Shown here piece after piece: positions 11,601-23,406 of a DNA stretch of 64,000 bases (the first letter of the stretch is position 1; each line of letters starts with the position of its first letter). The translations under genes were made by a program, and so were the position numbers. The notes beneath the pieces were generated by a model, which did not search any database, had not been told where the DNA came from, and saw only the letters and a list, made by a program, of their open reading frames with translations. This DNA comes from Todiramphus chloris collaris. Taxonomy: Eukaryota; Chordata; Aves; Coraciiformes; Alcedinidae. The stretch is from the NCBI GenBank assembly GCA_025345505.1, contig JANVCC010000270.1, positions 480,263 to 544,262 on the forward strand, written 5' to 3'.

Positions 11601-14600
11601 AACCCATCCAACCCATTTTTTACATTTCTTTTCTGTTATTGTCAGCACTTCAAATAATAAGCCTCCATTAACTTTACTTTCCAATTAATTCAACCATTGT
11701 AGAGAGTGCTGGAAACCATAAGACCCCAAGGATCCTCATGACGTACATGGTTTGCTGCTGGAAAGCAGCTTGTGCTTGGGTTTTGCTCTTTAATCGGACA
11801 GAGCCTTCCTCATTGCTGCCCGTGGAGTTCGAGCTGGTCTGTAACCCACACCAGCCTGGTCCTTTACATGTGGATCACGGTTTAAAAATGAAAGTGAGCT
11901 TTCCAGGGCCCTGGGACCTTCTCTGACAGGCGAGCGGGAGCCCCGGCATGGGTGGAGATCTTCACCGGCACTTTCTGTTTGGTTAGAAGCGTCCGTGTCT
12001 GGAGCCCGCATGGTGCAGCTGTTCTGGGAGCATGGCGAGGCTGAAAGGGAGCGATGGTGGCAGGAGGGGACCTGTGCAGCCTTGGCTCCATGTACGCTGC
12101 TCCGGAAGATGGGAGCATGAACGGTCTGTGCACCTCCTTGGGCTTGGCTGGGAGCCACATCCAGTGGGCTGCTCCTGAGGATCACACCCTGGTCTCAACT
12201 GTCTGCATATAGAGGATAGTTGTGGGCTTTTGTACCGTTTTGCTGACTAAGTTTTCTACCCCACATAGGAATGTTCTTCATCCAGAAAAAAAAATTAAGC
12301 CTGTCTCTTTTAGCCAGAATCTGGTTTTTTGGTTGACTAAGTGGCACCCTGAATCATTTGGGATTAGGGGAGGGTGTAGGTTGGTAGAGGATTTGCTGAA
12401 GAAGTTGCATTATTTTAAAGCAGATCTATACAAAGAACTATTTAAGCAATACTCTGCCTTTGTATAGAGTTTTAACCTACAAACAGGTTTCAAATGGGGT
12501 TTTACAAAAGTCTCTTCTGTATTTTCAGAGTGATGGAATAAGCAGCACGTTTGTTGAATCTGAAGAGCATTAGATGGGATTAGATTAACTGTCAAGGCCA
12601 GAAAGCCACCCCCTGTACCAACTTGGGAGGAAAGCCTCAGAGTTCAAAGTGATCTTGACTATTGGAGAAACTGTCCAATGTAAATAGGGTGTGATTCAAC
12701 AAGAACACATGCAGAGCACTGTATTTAAGGAAGAGATACCAAATCTGTCAGTATAGGATGAAAAAACAGAGTTAAAAAGCCATTTTCCAGGGAAGAATTT
12801 GTGGAGATCATAGAGGGTTGCCATCTAAAACTTGTCAGCATTGTCACAGTGTTGTGGCAAAGGAGAAATCCCGCTGGAACCGATCAGCAGACACGTGGTG
12901 TGTGACACGTGAGGTGATCCTTCCGCTCAGCACTGGCGAGGTGCAGGACCGTGCCTGGGTGTGCACCACTCTGCAGAAGGACGTTGGTTGGTTGACTGGA
13001 GGAAAACCAACAAAAATGACTGAAAGTTTAGAAAAAGTAAGTTTTAAAGAAAGATTGAGTTACTGAGTTGTTTATTACTGGGAGGAGAGGAGGAGGAAGC
13101 ACAATATGTCTTTCAATAGGTAGAAGGATGCTGTAAGGGGGTAGGGAGTAGGCGGTGCTCTGGATTGACTGAATGGGACAAAAAAATAACAGCCTAAACT
13201 GCAGCAAAAATAGTTTAATTAGGAAAAAAATGTTCCCCACTGCAAGGTTGCCTGTGAAGTGAAAGGACCTGAGCCCAGACCTCCCGTGTCTCTTGATAGA
13301 TGTTGCAACTGTTCAGCTCTTGCACAAAATCTGAATATTGTCTCTTGTGGCCACAGCAGCTGCTCTGTGCTGGTTCAGGTCGGTCAGCACATGCCCATGG
13401 TGCATGTAAGATGCAGGGCACGAGGGCCCTTGTGTTCAGGCACTTAGCTATCTTAAGATGGAGTTTCACTGCGAGCTGGACATGTTCCAGCCCACAGGAG
13501 TGCAAATGGGCTCATGAACACCCACATTGTGCTGGCTGAATTTGGGACACTGGAAAACAGACATCATGAATCACTGCTTGAGTTATTATTGCCTGCAACA
13601 AACAGTCTGAATCCTGAGAGGCAGCAAGTACCCGAGCAGCGAGGTAACCGTAGAGCCAAACTGTTCCTTAAGGATGTTATGCTTCTGAATTGCCTGGGGG
13701 AGGTAGTCAGAGGCTGAGGCACCAATAGCACAGCAGGACTGCAAGGCAGAGTCATGAGTAATAATCTATTTGTGCACGAGCTGTTACCTTTGCACTTCTT
13801 TTCACATGTCGGGAAGATTTGGGTCAACAACTCTTGTTTTTTGAAGTCCTGTGTGTTACCATAGCATGTTGTTTTTCTCATAACATAATCCAGATGTATA
13901 TGAAGTAAATGACCAGGATATCCTAGGACTTCAGGGGAAATACATTTCTAGCTGAAACAAGAACAAGTAGTCTAGTTTGGAAAATCAAAATCTGTTCCCC
14001 AAATATGACAGCCTGGGCCAGTTAAGGTGAACTACTTCCACCCATTCCCTCCGCCCTTCTTTCTTCCCTAAGAGTTCTAGAATATGAATTAAGCAGCACA
14101 AAGCTCTTAGGCACTTTAGATTAAAGCTAAAGCGTAGTAATGATAGCTTGATGATTGAATGACTCAGGGACTTCAATCATATGAGAGCAATAGATCATTA
14201 GAAGTGTTGAACACTGTGTCTGACATGTTTAAATGTACATATCACATTCCTCTAAAATAATAACTAGTAAAAGGTTAAAAGCTTTGGAGGGATTGGGCTA
14301 TGCATGCAAAACCACAGAATAGGTGACAGTTTGAACTGGTGGTACCAGTTAAGTAGCTCAAGATTCCCTACTAGTATATTTTAAATATGTTAAAAGGAAA
14401 CTTAATTAGAACACTTTTAACTGTGTTTGCTTTTAAATTCTTTTTCAGAATGTGAAGGTGGTTTGGGTCAATGTGTTTTGGTTAGCTGCTGATGTGGATT
14501 AGGACCCACTACTGGGAACCACTGCTCAGCTTAGTGGATGGCAATCCATGAACTATCCATCACATGAAATCCATCACGTTAGGTCATGTCTTTGCCTGTC

Positions 14601-15911
14601 CAGTCAAAAATGATACAATAACTTGGCTAGCTAATCCCAGCTAAAAGAAGGTCAATAGTCTCTGCATTGGGTGCTAAGAATGTTACAATTCGTCCTCTGA
14701 TTAAGTTCCTGCAAGGCAAAGACGCCCCTCAAAGGAAGATGTGCCACCTTGCCTTTGGGTGCTGCTCTTGGGGAATCCTGAGTCAAACAGGAGCATCTCC
14801 TCTTAAAAAGATGGACGGGCCATTCTTGCAGTTTTCCCTCATTAAACCAGGAAGGTCAGCAATGAAGCTATGAGTAACTTGTGGAGCAAGGATTAAAACA
14901 AGCCAAGTGACAGAGGTCTGTAAAATAACCCAGCTGACATATACATCATAGTTTGTGGAAGGGTACCTAGGAGAACATCTCTGTTGGACTATTGGTGTTT
15001 TTGATGAACTGTTTTAAAATTTAATACATGGCTGGCACACAGAGCAGCTGATGGACTCAGAATATGAGCACTACAGACAAAAAACCAGTACCATAAATGC
15101 AGTTGTTCACACTAGGGTGAGGCTGGTCAGCTGCACTGCACTGCTCGTGCCCCTGCGTTGCGTTGGCACGTGTGGATGATGAGGTAGCAATGGACAGTGG
15201 CCACGCAGCATCAGTGTTGAGCAAGATCACAGGACCTCTCTCTGTTTTGCCCACAAGAATCCCTTTTCTCCCCAAACTTACCCCCTCCTGTCTTTCCTTC
15301 TTGTGATGGGCCTGCCCGGGGCTCTCTGTCCATGCCAGCATGGGTGTCTGGTGTGTGACATGCCTCAGCACCTGCCATGGCATGGCCACAGCTCTCTGAC
15401 TGGCGGGGACAGCATTGGGCTACCTGGGGATGCCGTTTGCTTTGGATTCTCGGCTCAGGAGGGAAGCTCAAGGGGCTTTGGGAATCCCAGAGTCGCTGTT
15501 CTTCGTAGAGTGGAAGGGTGGATATTACCTAGACCCGTGCTCATATTTCACATGAAGTGACTGGTGTGAGTCTTCCTCCTCTTTGGCCATGGAACTCTGC
15601 AGCAGTAACGGATAGAGATGATGCCATACATCGCTCTAACAACTGTAGGAAAACTTTGAGTTCTGTTTCCATCGGGCTGCTTTCGTAGTGATGTAACATC
15701 TAAAGATCATGAAGGACATGTGGCTTAGCTTTTTACTTTGTTTTTATTTTAGAACTTTAATCAGTAACAACATAATCATTATAGAGGAAAATAATATGGA
15801 GATGCTAAGAGAAATGATGGTGCAGTGGGTCACTGTTCATTTGAGCGGGCTTTTTATTTAAAAGGGACTTGAAGACATGCCTGTTCCTATTAAAATCCTT
15901 TTTGGTTTTTA

Positions 15912-16070
15912 TTCCCTTTTCCCTTCCCCTCTTTTTTCCCCTTTCCCTCTTTTTTTTCCTTTTCCCTCTTCTTTTCCCTCTTCTTTTCCCTCTTCTTTTC
16001 CCTCTNNNNNNNNNNCCCTCTTCTTTTCCCTCTTCTTTTCCCTCTTCTTTTCCCTCTTCTTTCCCCTTCT
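15912..16070 (+). repeat. Polypyrimidine array, 12-bp unit, with assembly gap
   Basis: This is a pure C/T tract apart from its gap. It begins irregularly and then settles into tandem CCCTCTTCTTTT units. Ten N bases at 16006-16015 interrupt it, so the true copy number is unknown. The complementary strand is all purine, and such tracts can form triplex DNA. Open frames through it, encoding Phe/Ser/Pro or Lys/Glu/Gly repeats, are artefacts. Confidence 0.95.
16006..16015. other. Assembly gap (10 N)
   Basis: Ten undetermined bases lie inside the polypyrimidine array. The same 12-bp repeat resumes on the other side, so the gap probably hides more repeat copies rather than unique sequence. Confidence 0.97.
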
Positions 16071-19000
16071 ACATATGAACTGGTGACAGGAGCGAGTGGT
16101 GGCCTGCCTCTGCTCCCCTGTCCTCGCCCGTGCCATCGGCAGCAGCTGCCTGACGATGCAGAAGTGGCCCTGGCGCAGAGAGCGGTGGGCGGCCGCATAC
16201 CACGGGGTAGCTCTCTGGCAGGAGGCCTCCTCCTGCTTCACTCAGACATGTCAGGACAGAAGCTTGAAATACTTTGTGGAAACACAAGGTGAAATGAAAA
16301 GCTTCTCCCACTGCTTTTCAGCCGCTGCAGTAGGGATGTCTCCAGAAGGCAGTACCAAGAATGACCCTGATGCTGCTCATGTTGAGAGTGCCAGGGGCAC
16401 AGTCAGACTCCGTGGCAGCTGGGTGAATATCCCAAAGCTGCACATCATAAAAGGCAGAAAAATTAGTGTCTCGGTGGGTATTCTGAAAGTCAACAACCAA
16501 GTTAGGAATGCCAAGCCGAAGAAGGAAGGAGTTTTTTCCTTGCTCCTGAGTGTTGTGTCAGAGACCTGTGCTGAACAGCCACAGTAGAAGGCTTATTGTA
16601 AGGGGAGTGAAAGCCTGTGTGTACCTAAAGCAGCGGAACAAGAATTCATGGGATAATATTGTCAACATAATCTCTGTCAGAACAATGCCTGTCTGAGTTA
16701 CCCATGACATGACTTGAACCTCTCCAGAGACAACCATGGGAATTGTTGAATTCTCCTTTACTTCCTTCGCATAAGGTCACCAAAGTCAACAGCACTTCAT
16801 TGCACAAGCCAAGGGAGCAGAATTGAGCCTCTGTTGTGGAAACACAAAATGGAAAATGTGAGTCCCGTATTCTGGAACAGCAGTGACTGTCTCGTGCAGG
16901 TGTGAAGTTCTTACTCTAATTGCCAGCAGTTACATGCCTTTTTTCCTTGTTCTTTTAAATTAAAAATAAAGCTGTTATGTATTTCCTGGTATTTCCCCTT
17001 TCACTCCTTCTGAGCTGAGAGGTACAAAGTCATCCCCACCTTTGGGCTCAGGAACGGGTAGCATCACCTCAGCGTACGACATCGCGGGGTGGAAGAGCAG
17101 GTGTTTACGTTCTAAATGAAAGGGGAGGTTTTCACTAGTATTAGTTCAGCCCTGATTAAAATTATTGAGATTATGTTTAAAGTTTATTAAAGAAGAGTTA
17201 TTCAGAAGTGTAATTCTTTCGCAGATCTCTGTTACAGAGCACATCTGCTGGTTTAAAGGCATCCTGATCAATGTTCGCGTTTGTAAACCTCACGTGGATT
17301 TGAGGCATGGCGAGTGGGATGTCAGATCAGTGACATTTTTATCTTACGCTGGTAGCTGGCAAGAGGCAGGGTTCTCTCTGTGTATTTCAGGAGAGATGAG
17401 AAGTTACGTGAGTATTTTCCTTCAGCTAGCTCTCTGAAAATCTCATGAATAAGAAAGTCTTTACACAACATAAAAAAACCCTAGTGCTGTTTTCATCTCC
17501 TGGGTAGCTGTGTGAGTACTCTCCTGCTTTCTGACTCCAGCGTGATTGTTTCAGGAGGCCTGATCCAGACAGATCTCTCTCTTATTTCCTATACTCTCTT
17601 TCTGTGTCAAAGAAAGAAGCTGATAAACACACTGTGTGCTTGAGTAGGTGTGTATGTAGAGGGAGGAGGAACAGCTCCTTCTGCCCACTGGAATGCTGCT
17701 TACACTTCTGAGTTTGCTAGAGACTCAGAAAAGTTTTGGACTGGCCACCTTCACAGGGATGAATTTCATCCTCCTCTAGTAGCTCAGGAGTTAAATGCTG
17801 TGCTTTCCCAGAGAGTAGAATTTCCTCCTCCCTCGTGTCTAATTGAAGGGTACATATCTACAATCTACTTAGAACAGATTTTGCATTTGCTGCACCCAAT
17901 GTAATATGTCAGATTAAAGCCTAATTGATATTAATTGTCAGTTTGACAGGTATTTACTTAACACACCTGTGATTTGTCCATGCTGCAACATCAAAGAACA
18001 ATGTAGTCCATTGTCAGTCTTGTATTTTTTTCCCCTTCTGGAAGACCAGTTCATTGTTCAAGAGTAAGTATGAAGCATCTTCCAGGTTTGCATTGGCACG
18101 TTTCCTGCCCGGTTGTGATCTGACTAATCATAGAGCCAACCTGTGATGATTTTGTAATGGCAATTCCAAAGTGATCAGGAATCACTTTGAAGCATGTGTT
18201 TTCTGATAAGCTAGTTCCAAATTCTCACCATCCAGATATGAAACGGTCCTTTTACATTTGTAGCATGTGGGATCTGACTCGGGTTTGCATTATGCTCTTC
18301 AGTTTTACCTTGATGTAACCACCATTGACTTAATTACGCTGGTGTGAAGATGGGATGGGGAGATGGTGAATCACACCCACTAACAAGTCCATCACAAGAA
18401 TATGGGAGTTGTCTGTTGTCTTTTGTCTTCAAGAATGCTTCTCAGGTAAAGTACTCACCACGATGAGATGACTCTGCTCGACTCTGCTAGACAGAGTTAG
18501 ATAGTCTTTGCTATTTTTAGCAATTTGCAAGAAAACTGAGGTGTACTCACCAAATCACACCATGGTCCAAAGAGCAAATACCCATCAGAAGTCTGTAACA
18601 AAGCAGGACCTTGATAAGGCAACGTATGGTGCTTCGATCACAGACAGTATTGAATGTAATCCTGACATTATTTTTGGCCAACGTGCAGCACGTGCAGTGT
18701 ACACTTACCTATAGAAGAGATGAGGAAGAGAGGAGGTAGGTCAGGATGGTAACCTAGGGCCACACTAAAATACAATGGAGGAAATGCAAAAATAACTGTA
18801 TTTTAACCATCAGCGTGCTAGGAGGAGCTGCAGTCCCTGTGCTGCAAGGGATGTGAGATCTCCAGGCTTCAACAAGCCCCGGGGTGGTGGCCTTCTTGAA
18901 GCAGGGGATGCAGGATGATTTCAGGAGGAGAGTGCAGCAGAGGGCATGAGTGGTCCTCTCCAGCCAGGGGATCTCTAAGGGCTGCTGGGGGCTCTGAGTT

Positions 19001-22000
19001 TCCTCTGAAACATGTAACGTGATTCTCCATCCCCCGAGTTATGTCTGGCAGGCAGGATTTAACCTGTAACTGGCATGATTTCAGTTATATCAACAAAAGA
19101 TCTCAGTCTTCTGCCGCAAACAAACAACTCTCAATTAACTGGTCTGAATAATTGAACGGGGGTTTGTTTGTTTGTTTACATCAATTACTGTTTGTGGTCA
19201 CAGTGGGTGGAAATGAAATCTCACCGCTGCTTCTGCTGCCTGTCAGATTTGGAGGCTTTGTTCCCCTCCCAACCTTTGCATTCCATGCCGTTCTTCACCG
19301 TATTTACCCACTGCTTCCTGCACCCACCTTTGCTTTCCGTTCCCAAGGGTCTAGTGTGTCACACTGGGCACTCTGCTGCTCTTGGCTCAAGAACACTGTC
19401 AGCTTTTACAAATCTTCTGTGAAATCAGTATTTTTTTCCCTAGTCTTTCCTTTATTAGTTAATTCTTTTTCCTACGTTTATGAGTCCTTTATATTCCTCT
19501 GAATCATTTTTACGCAGGCGATGTCTTTTCGTTTTCCTCACGTTCCAGCATCCTGACATCTGTAACATTATTGGCATGTCGGATGTGTCAGTTTTGGTTG
19601 TTCTTAAGATGTCCTTTGGTTAGAAGTCCTTTGATTTTCTGGAAGGGGTACATTTATTGTGACTACAAATATCTTTTATTTAAAATATCATTTTCACCAT
19701 GCAAATTTTTTTTCTAAAATGTCATACTTCAGTTTATCATGCCATACAACTCCTCCTGCCTTGGCTTAAGTGTAAGCTGTTTGTTCATTTGCTTTGCCCT
19801 CGCTTTGCATAAGCTGGTGATTCCTTTGCTGTATGTTTTTGATTCCTGCATTATTTCTGTGAGCACTAGAATGCCCTCTGCTCCGTGCTCCTGTGCATGT
19901 TCTACCCTGCCAGGTCAGTATGCTGCTCCCAGCTCTGCTTGTTGTTGCTCTGATGAAGACATAGTCCTTCCATCTTCTTCCTCGTTCCCAAGTAATAAAT
20001 GCAGCCCTAGTTTACATAGGTAACAACTGAGCTTTGAGCCTCTGTTCCACTTTCCATTCTTAATTTGGTTTCTGTGACCTAGTATTTGTGTCATGCTCAA
20101 CCATCACCTCATGGCTTCAGAGCTGAGTCACGGTCCAGCTTGACTCTTGGGACTTCTCCCGGTGTTCAGTATTGCTGCCAAGGTTTTGTTCTGGACGTTG
20201 CTTTCCTTGGTTCAGTCTGGGAGTCTGCAAGAGCTGGCAGTGTTCCTGCAGCCACCCAAAGCCGTGGAGGCACCAGGCAGCCAGGCTATCTGCTGGTGGA
20301 ACACCTGGAGAACTTCTGACCCACACTCGTCCACGGCTGTTCATTTAACAATTGGCACTGCAAGTGTGCATGTGTGTCCGCCTGAAAAGGCAAAACCAGG
20401 CTGTTAGAGACTGTTTCATCAACTCTTGTTGGCTGGAAGTGTGGATAAGCCTTGTTTCAGATGGGTGTCCAGGCTGTTTACACTGGCTTTTGAACTGCAG
20501 CCAGATTAAATTTCTGAGGAGGTTGCTGTTGCTTTCTAAAGATGTAACCCCCGATCGTTGTTCATCCGCTCAAAGGTATTTGCTAATCCTTGTCTGCATT
20601 TGGCAGCAGAACAACAAGTAAAATAGGAGCTTTGTATTTTACACAGTCTCAGTAAACATGTGTTAAAATACAACATCCTTTTATTTGAACAATATTCACA
20701 AGAGAGAATATTAATTACTATTAATGTTAGAATATTACTGGTTTGCTTCATGCCTTAGGAGTTGACGGTCTCTGCGGTAGCATTAATTAATGTGTAGCTT
20801 GGCTGTGTGGGAAGAAAGCAAATAATCTCCTAGCAGATTATTCAGCATTAGCATGCAGCCTCCCATCTCGAATTCTACTTCCAAAGTGGTTCTCATCCCC
20901 GTACTGCAACCCTGCACTAACCTTATGTTAACAAATTTATAACTTGGATATTACTCTGCTGACATCAATGGTGTTACGCCATGCAAAACCAGTTTAAAAT
21001 TAGATCCAAGGTATTTCATCTTTTAAATTTCAAAATGTGTTCTAAATAGTATTCACATGCTTCAGTAATTGATGGTTTGGGATTGCTGCTCTTTCTCAAG
21101 TTCAAAAATGATGGGATTTTTAAAGATTTTTAGTCTGGTTTTCCCCTCTCTTCTTTTTATACTTCAGATTGCTCCCTTAGGTGAAATCACTGATTTCCTA
21201 CCTTCCCCTTGCAATCCACTTCTATCATGAACTGACAAACTGAATTGTCGGCCAGTTCATTCTTAACTAGGGATTCTTTTTAACTCCAGCAGAGCATGCA
21301 GGAATCTCCCACTCTATGAAACAGAAACTGCCTGTCTGCATACACAGAGTATTATACACTAGGAAAACAGAAACAACAAAAAAATGAGAAACCACATCTG
21401 AGGAACATCTTTCTAAAGGTACAAAGTCAAACACCTTGAGGGGAGGTAACGCAAGCATGGCAGGGGCTGAGCTTGGGCCTCTTCTTCCTGTGCTGGGAGA
21501 GGGGTTACCTGCTGGCTTTGTCCAGCCAGTGCCCAGAGCGTGTGGGAAGTCTCAGGGAGGTTGGACTGTCTGGAAATGTAAGCTCTGTGTCCCTGCCAGG
21601 TCTCTGCTGGGCACGTGCAATCTGCCACTTTTCTGGTTTTTCCAAGGCTGACCAGGCTGGGGTGAACCTTCGCCAGGATGGCAGAACACCTACACCGGGC
21701 AAAGCTGACAGAATCCTGCTTTTTTTTGAGTCCCAGCTGTAAAATAGAGGAGGGATGAAGCTTTCTAAACAGTCCGCAGTTTTCCTCTGGCAGCAGCCAA
21801 GGCATTGTGGAGAAGTGATGCCCCAGGGGAGGCACACGGGGGCCAGGGACAGAGCCACTGGCTCCCCTTTTTCCTCTATTCACCCGAGTGCAAAAAGGGG
21901 GCAGGGGGCAAAAGGGAGGACTCAGCTTCTCACCCAGTTGCACCCGAGGTTGCAGGACTCAGCTTTTCACCCAGTGTCCTGAAGAGGAAGAGAAAGAGGA

Positions 22001-23390
22001 GGCGTGGATGGACACCATGCTCCAGGACTGCTGGGATACTGCTGGGCATCCCATTAAAGGCTGGATAAGGCTCCAGCAATTCAGTGATGTGAGAAAGCTG
22101 AGCCTACCAGCAGCCCAAAACAAGGAAGCACTTTTCCTGCAAGAAGTTTTGTCGATAATCTGATGAGTGACACGGTGGGTAGTGCCGTCCTTACGGGCCT
22201 CCTAGCAACTACTGCTGCTTACCAGGAAGCCCGTGTCAGATACTTCAGGTGAGCTGATGCCCTGGAGTCATCTCAGGGGCGTGTGTTCTGGGAGCAGAGC
22301 CTCCTGGAAAGGAGTGAGCTTGTCTAAAATCTCCCCAATCCCCGCGGGTGCTGTGGCAGCCGAGCCTGCCCTGGGAGCGTGGGAGCCAGGAGGAGGAAGA
22401 GGATGGGGGGGCTGGGAGGGGGGCTCAGATAACAGCCACTCGTGGAAATCCAACCTGCACAGGTTGTGCGCGTCGCCAGTGCAAAGATACATTACTAAAA
22501 TCGTTTAAGTAGCGCTGGAGGCAGTGGTGTGACCTGCGGGTGACTTCCCTGTTTGAGCTATGGAATGCAGAATAAAGGAGGCAGGGGGGGAAGGCCATGG
22601 AAGAGACACATCTATGGCTGCTTCAGCTGTTCTGTAGAGAAACCTTGATTCCTTGCAATTAAAAGGGAAATTTCCTTACTTGGCTTATTTTTGGAAATTT
22701 ATTTCCAAGTTTGACGTGGCATTGATTTCTCCTTAGCTGGATTTCAGATTCATTCGATTATGCTGAGCTTCTCCTGCAAACTCTTCAAGAAGATTCTCTC
22801 CTTTTTATTGTTTCTGCTGCTCATTTTGCAGCTTCCAGAACAACAGACCTTGAAGCTATGATTGCTTGTCATTGCCCTATGGTTTCAGGTGTTAGCAGTA
22901 ACAACAGTTCTCTCTCTGCAGTTTCTGTGTGTTACTTCTGTTTTACAGCTGTAAAGAATCACAGTTGCACTGGATTTCTTTTTACAGAGAACTGACTTTA
23001 CCATATCTTTTTGTCACTTATATTTGGTGATGGGATGACCAACGTGCTGTTCTGACTGCTTACCAAAGCCAAACGGAGTCTGCTGATGCCAAGCTTTAAC
23101 TCTCAAACTACTGCTCTTCTAAGTTCCCATGTTTCTTTGCAGTCCCTTCTGGTGCCGTGCAGCCACGTGACAGTCCTTAGGAGCAGTGTCTGTATTTTAC
23201 CCAGGGTGATTGTATGTCATGACTTCCTTGGAAAATAAAGATTTCTCAGTTTTTATTCACACACATCAGAACAGTCCCGAAGTCAAGGTGGAGAGCACAG
23301 CATCACTTTGCTCATGAGCCAGTCTCATGAAGGGGAAGGGTCGGGTTTGACAGCTGCCCAAGCCTTTCTATGTGGGCTGCAAAGTCTGAT
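16071..23390. other. Intronic stretch right of the polypyrimidine array
   Basis: A + strand open frame of 163 codons at 16096-16587 has an AATAAA about 380 bases beyond it (near 16964), but no domain, splice structure or family resemblance. The 18830-19000 and 21430-22420 segments are GC-richer single-copy DNA, and the latter holds the 22-bp duplication. Nothing else was recognised. Confidence 0.45.
21917..21975. repeat. 22-bp direct repeat, 37-bp offset
   Basis: AGGACTCAGCTTCTCACCCA at 21917 recurs at 21954 with one mismatch. It looks like a local tandem duplication in a GC-rich part of the intron. Confidence 0.8.
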
Positions 23391-23393
23391 CGA

Positions 23394-23406
23394 GGGGGGG
23401 GGGGGG
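23394..23406. repeat. G13 homopolymer
   Basis: Thirteen consecutive G residues occur in the intron. This is a likely site of length polymorphism or sequencing error. Confidence 0.9.

Noticed and set aside
12790-12850. GAAGAATTTGTGGAG, considered as a GMDS exon coding EFVE
   Set aside because: The codons after EFVE (IIEGCHLK) do not follow the GMDS sequence, and no acceptor or donor fits.
16096-16587. Open frame of 163 codons downstream of the polypyrimidine array, with AATAAA near 16964
   Set aside because: No recognisable domain, no splice or promoter context, and overlapping frames are open as well. It could be part of a noncoding transcript, but nothing in the sequence shows it.
21413-21943. 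Open frame of 176 codons on the - strand
   Set aside because: The frame is in GC-rich intron with several overlapping open frames on both strands; the protein resembles nothing known to me.
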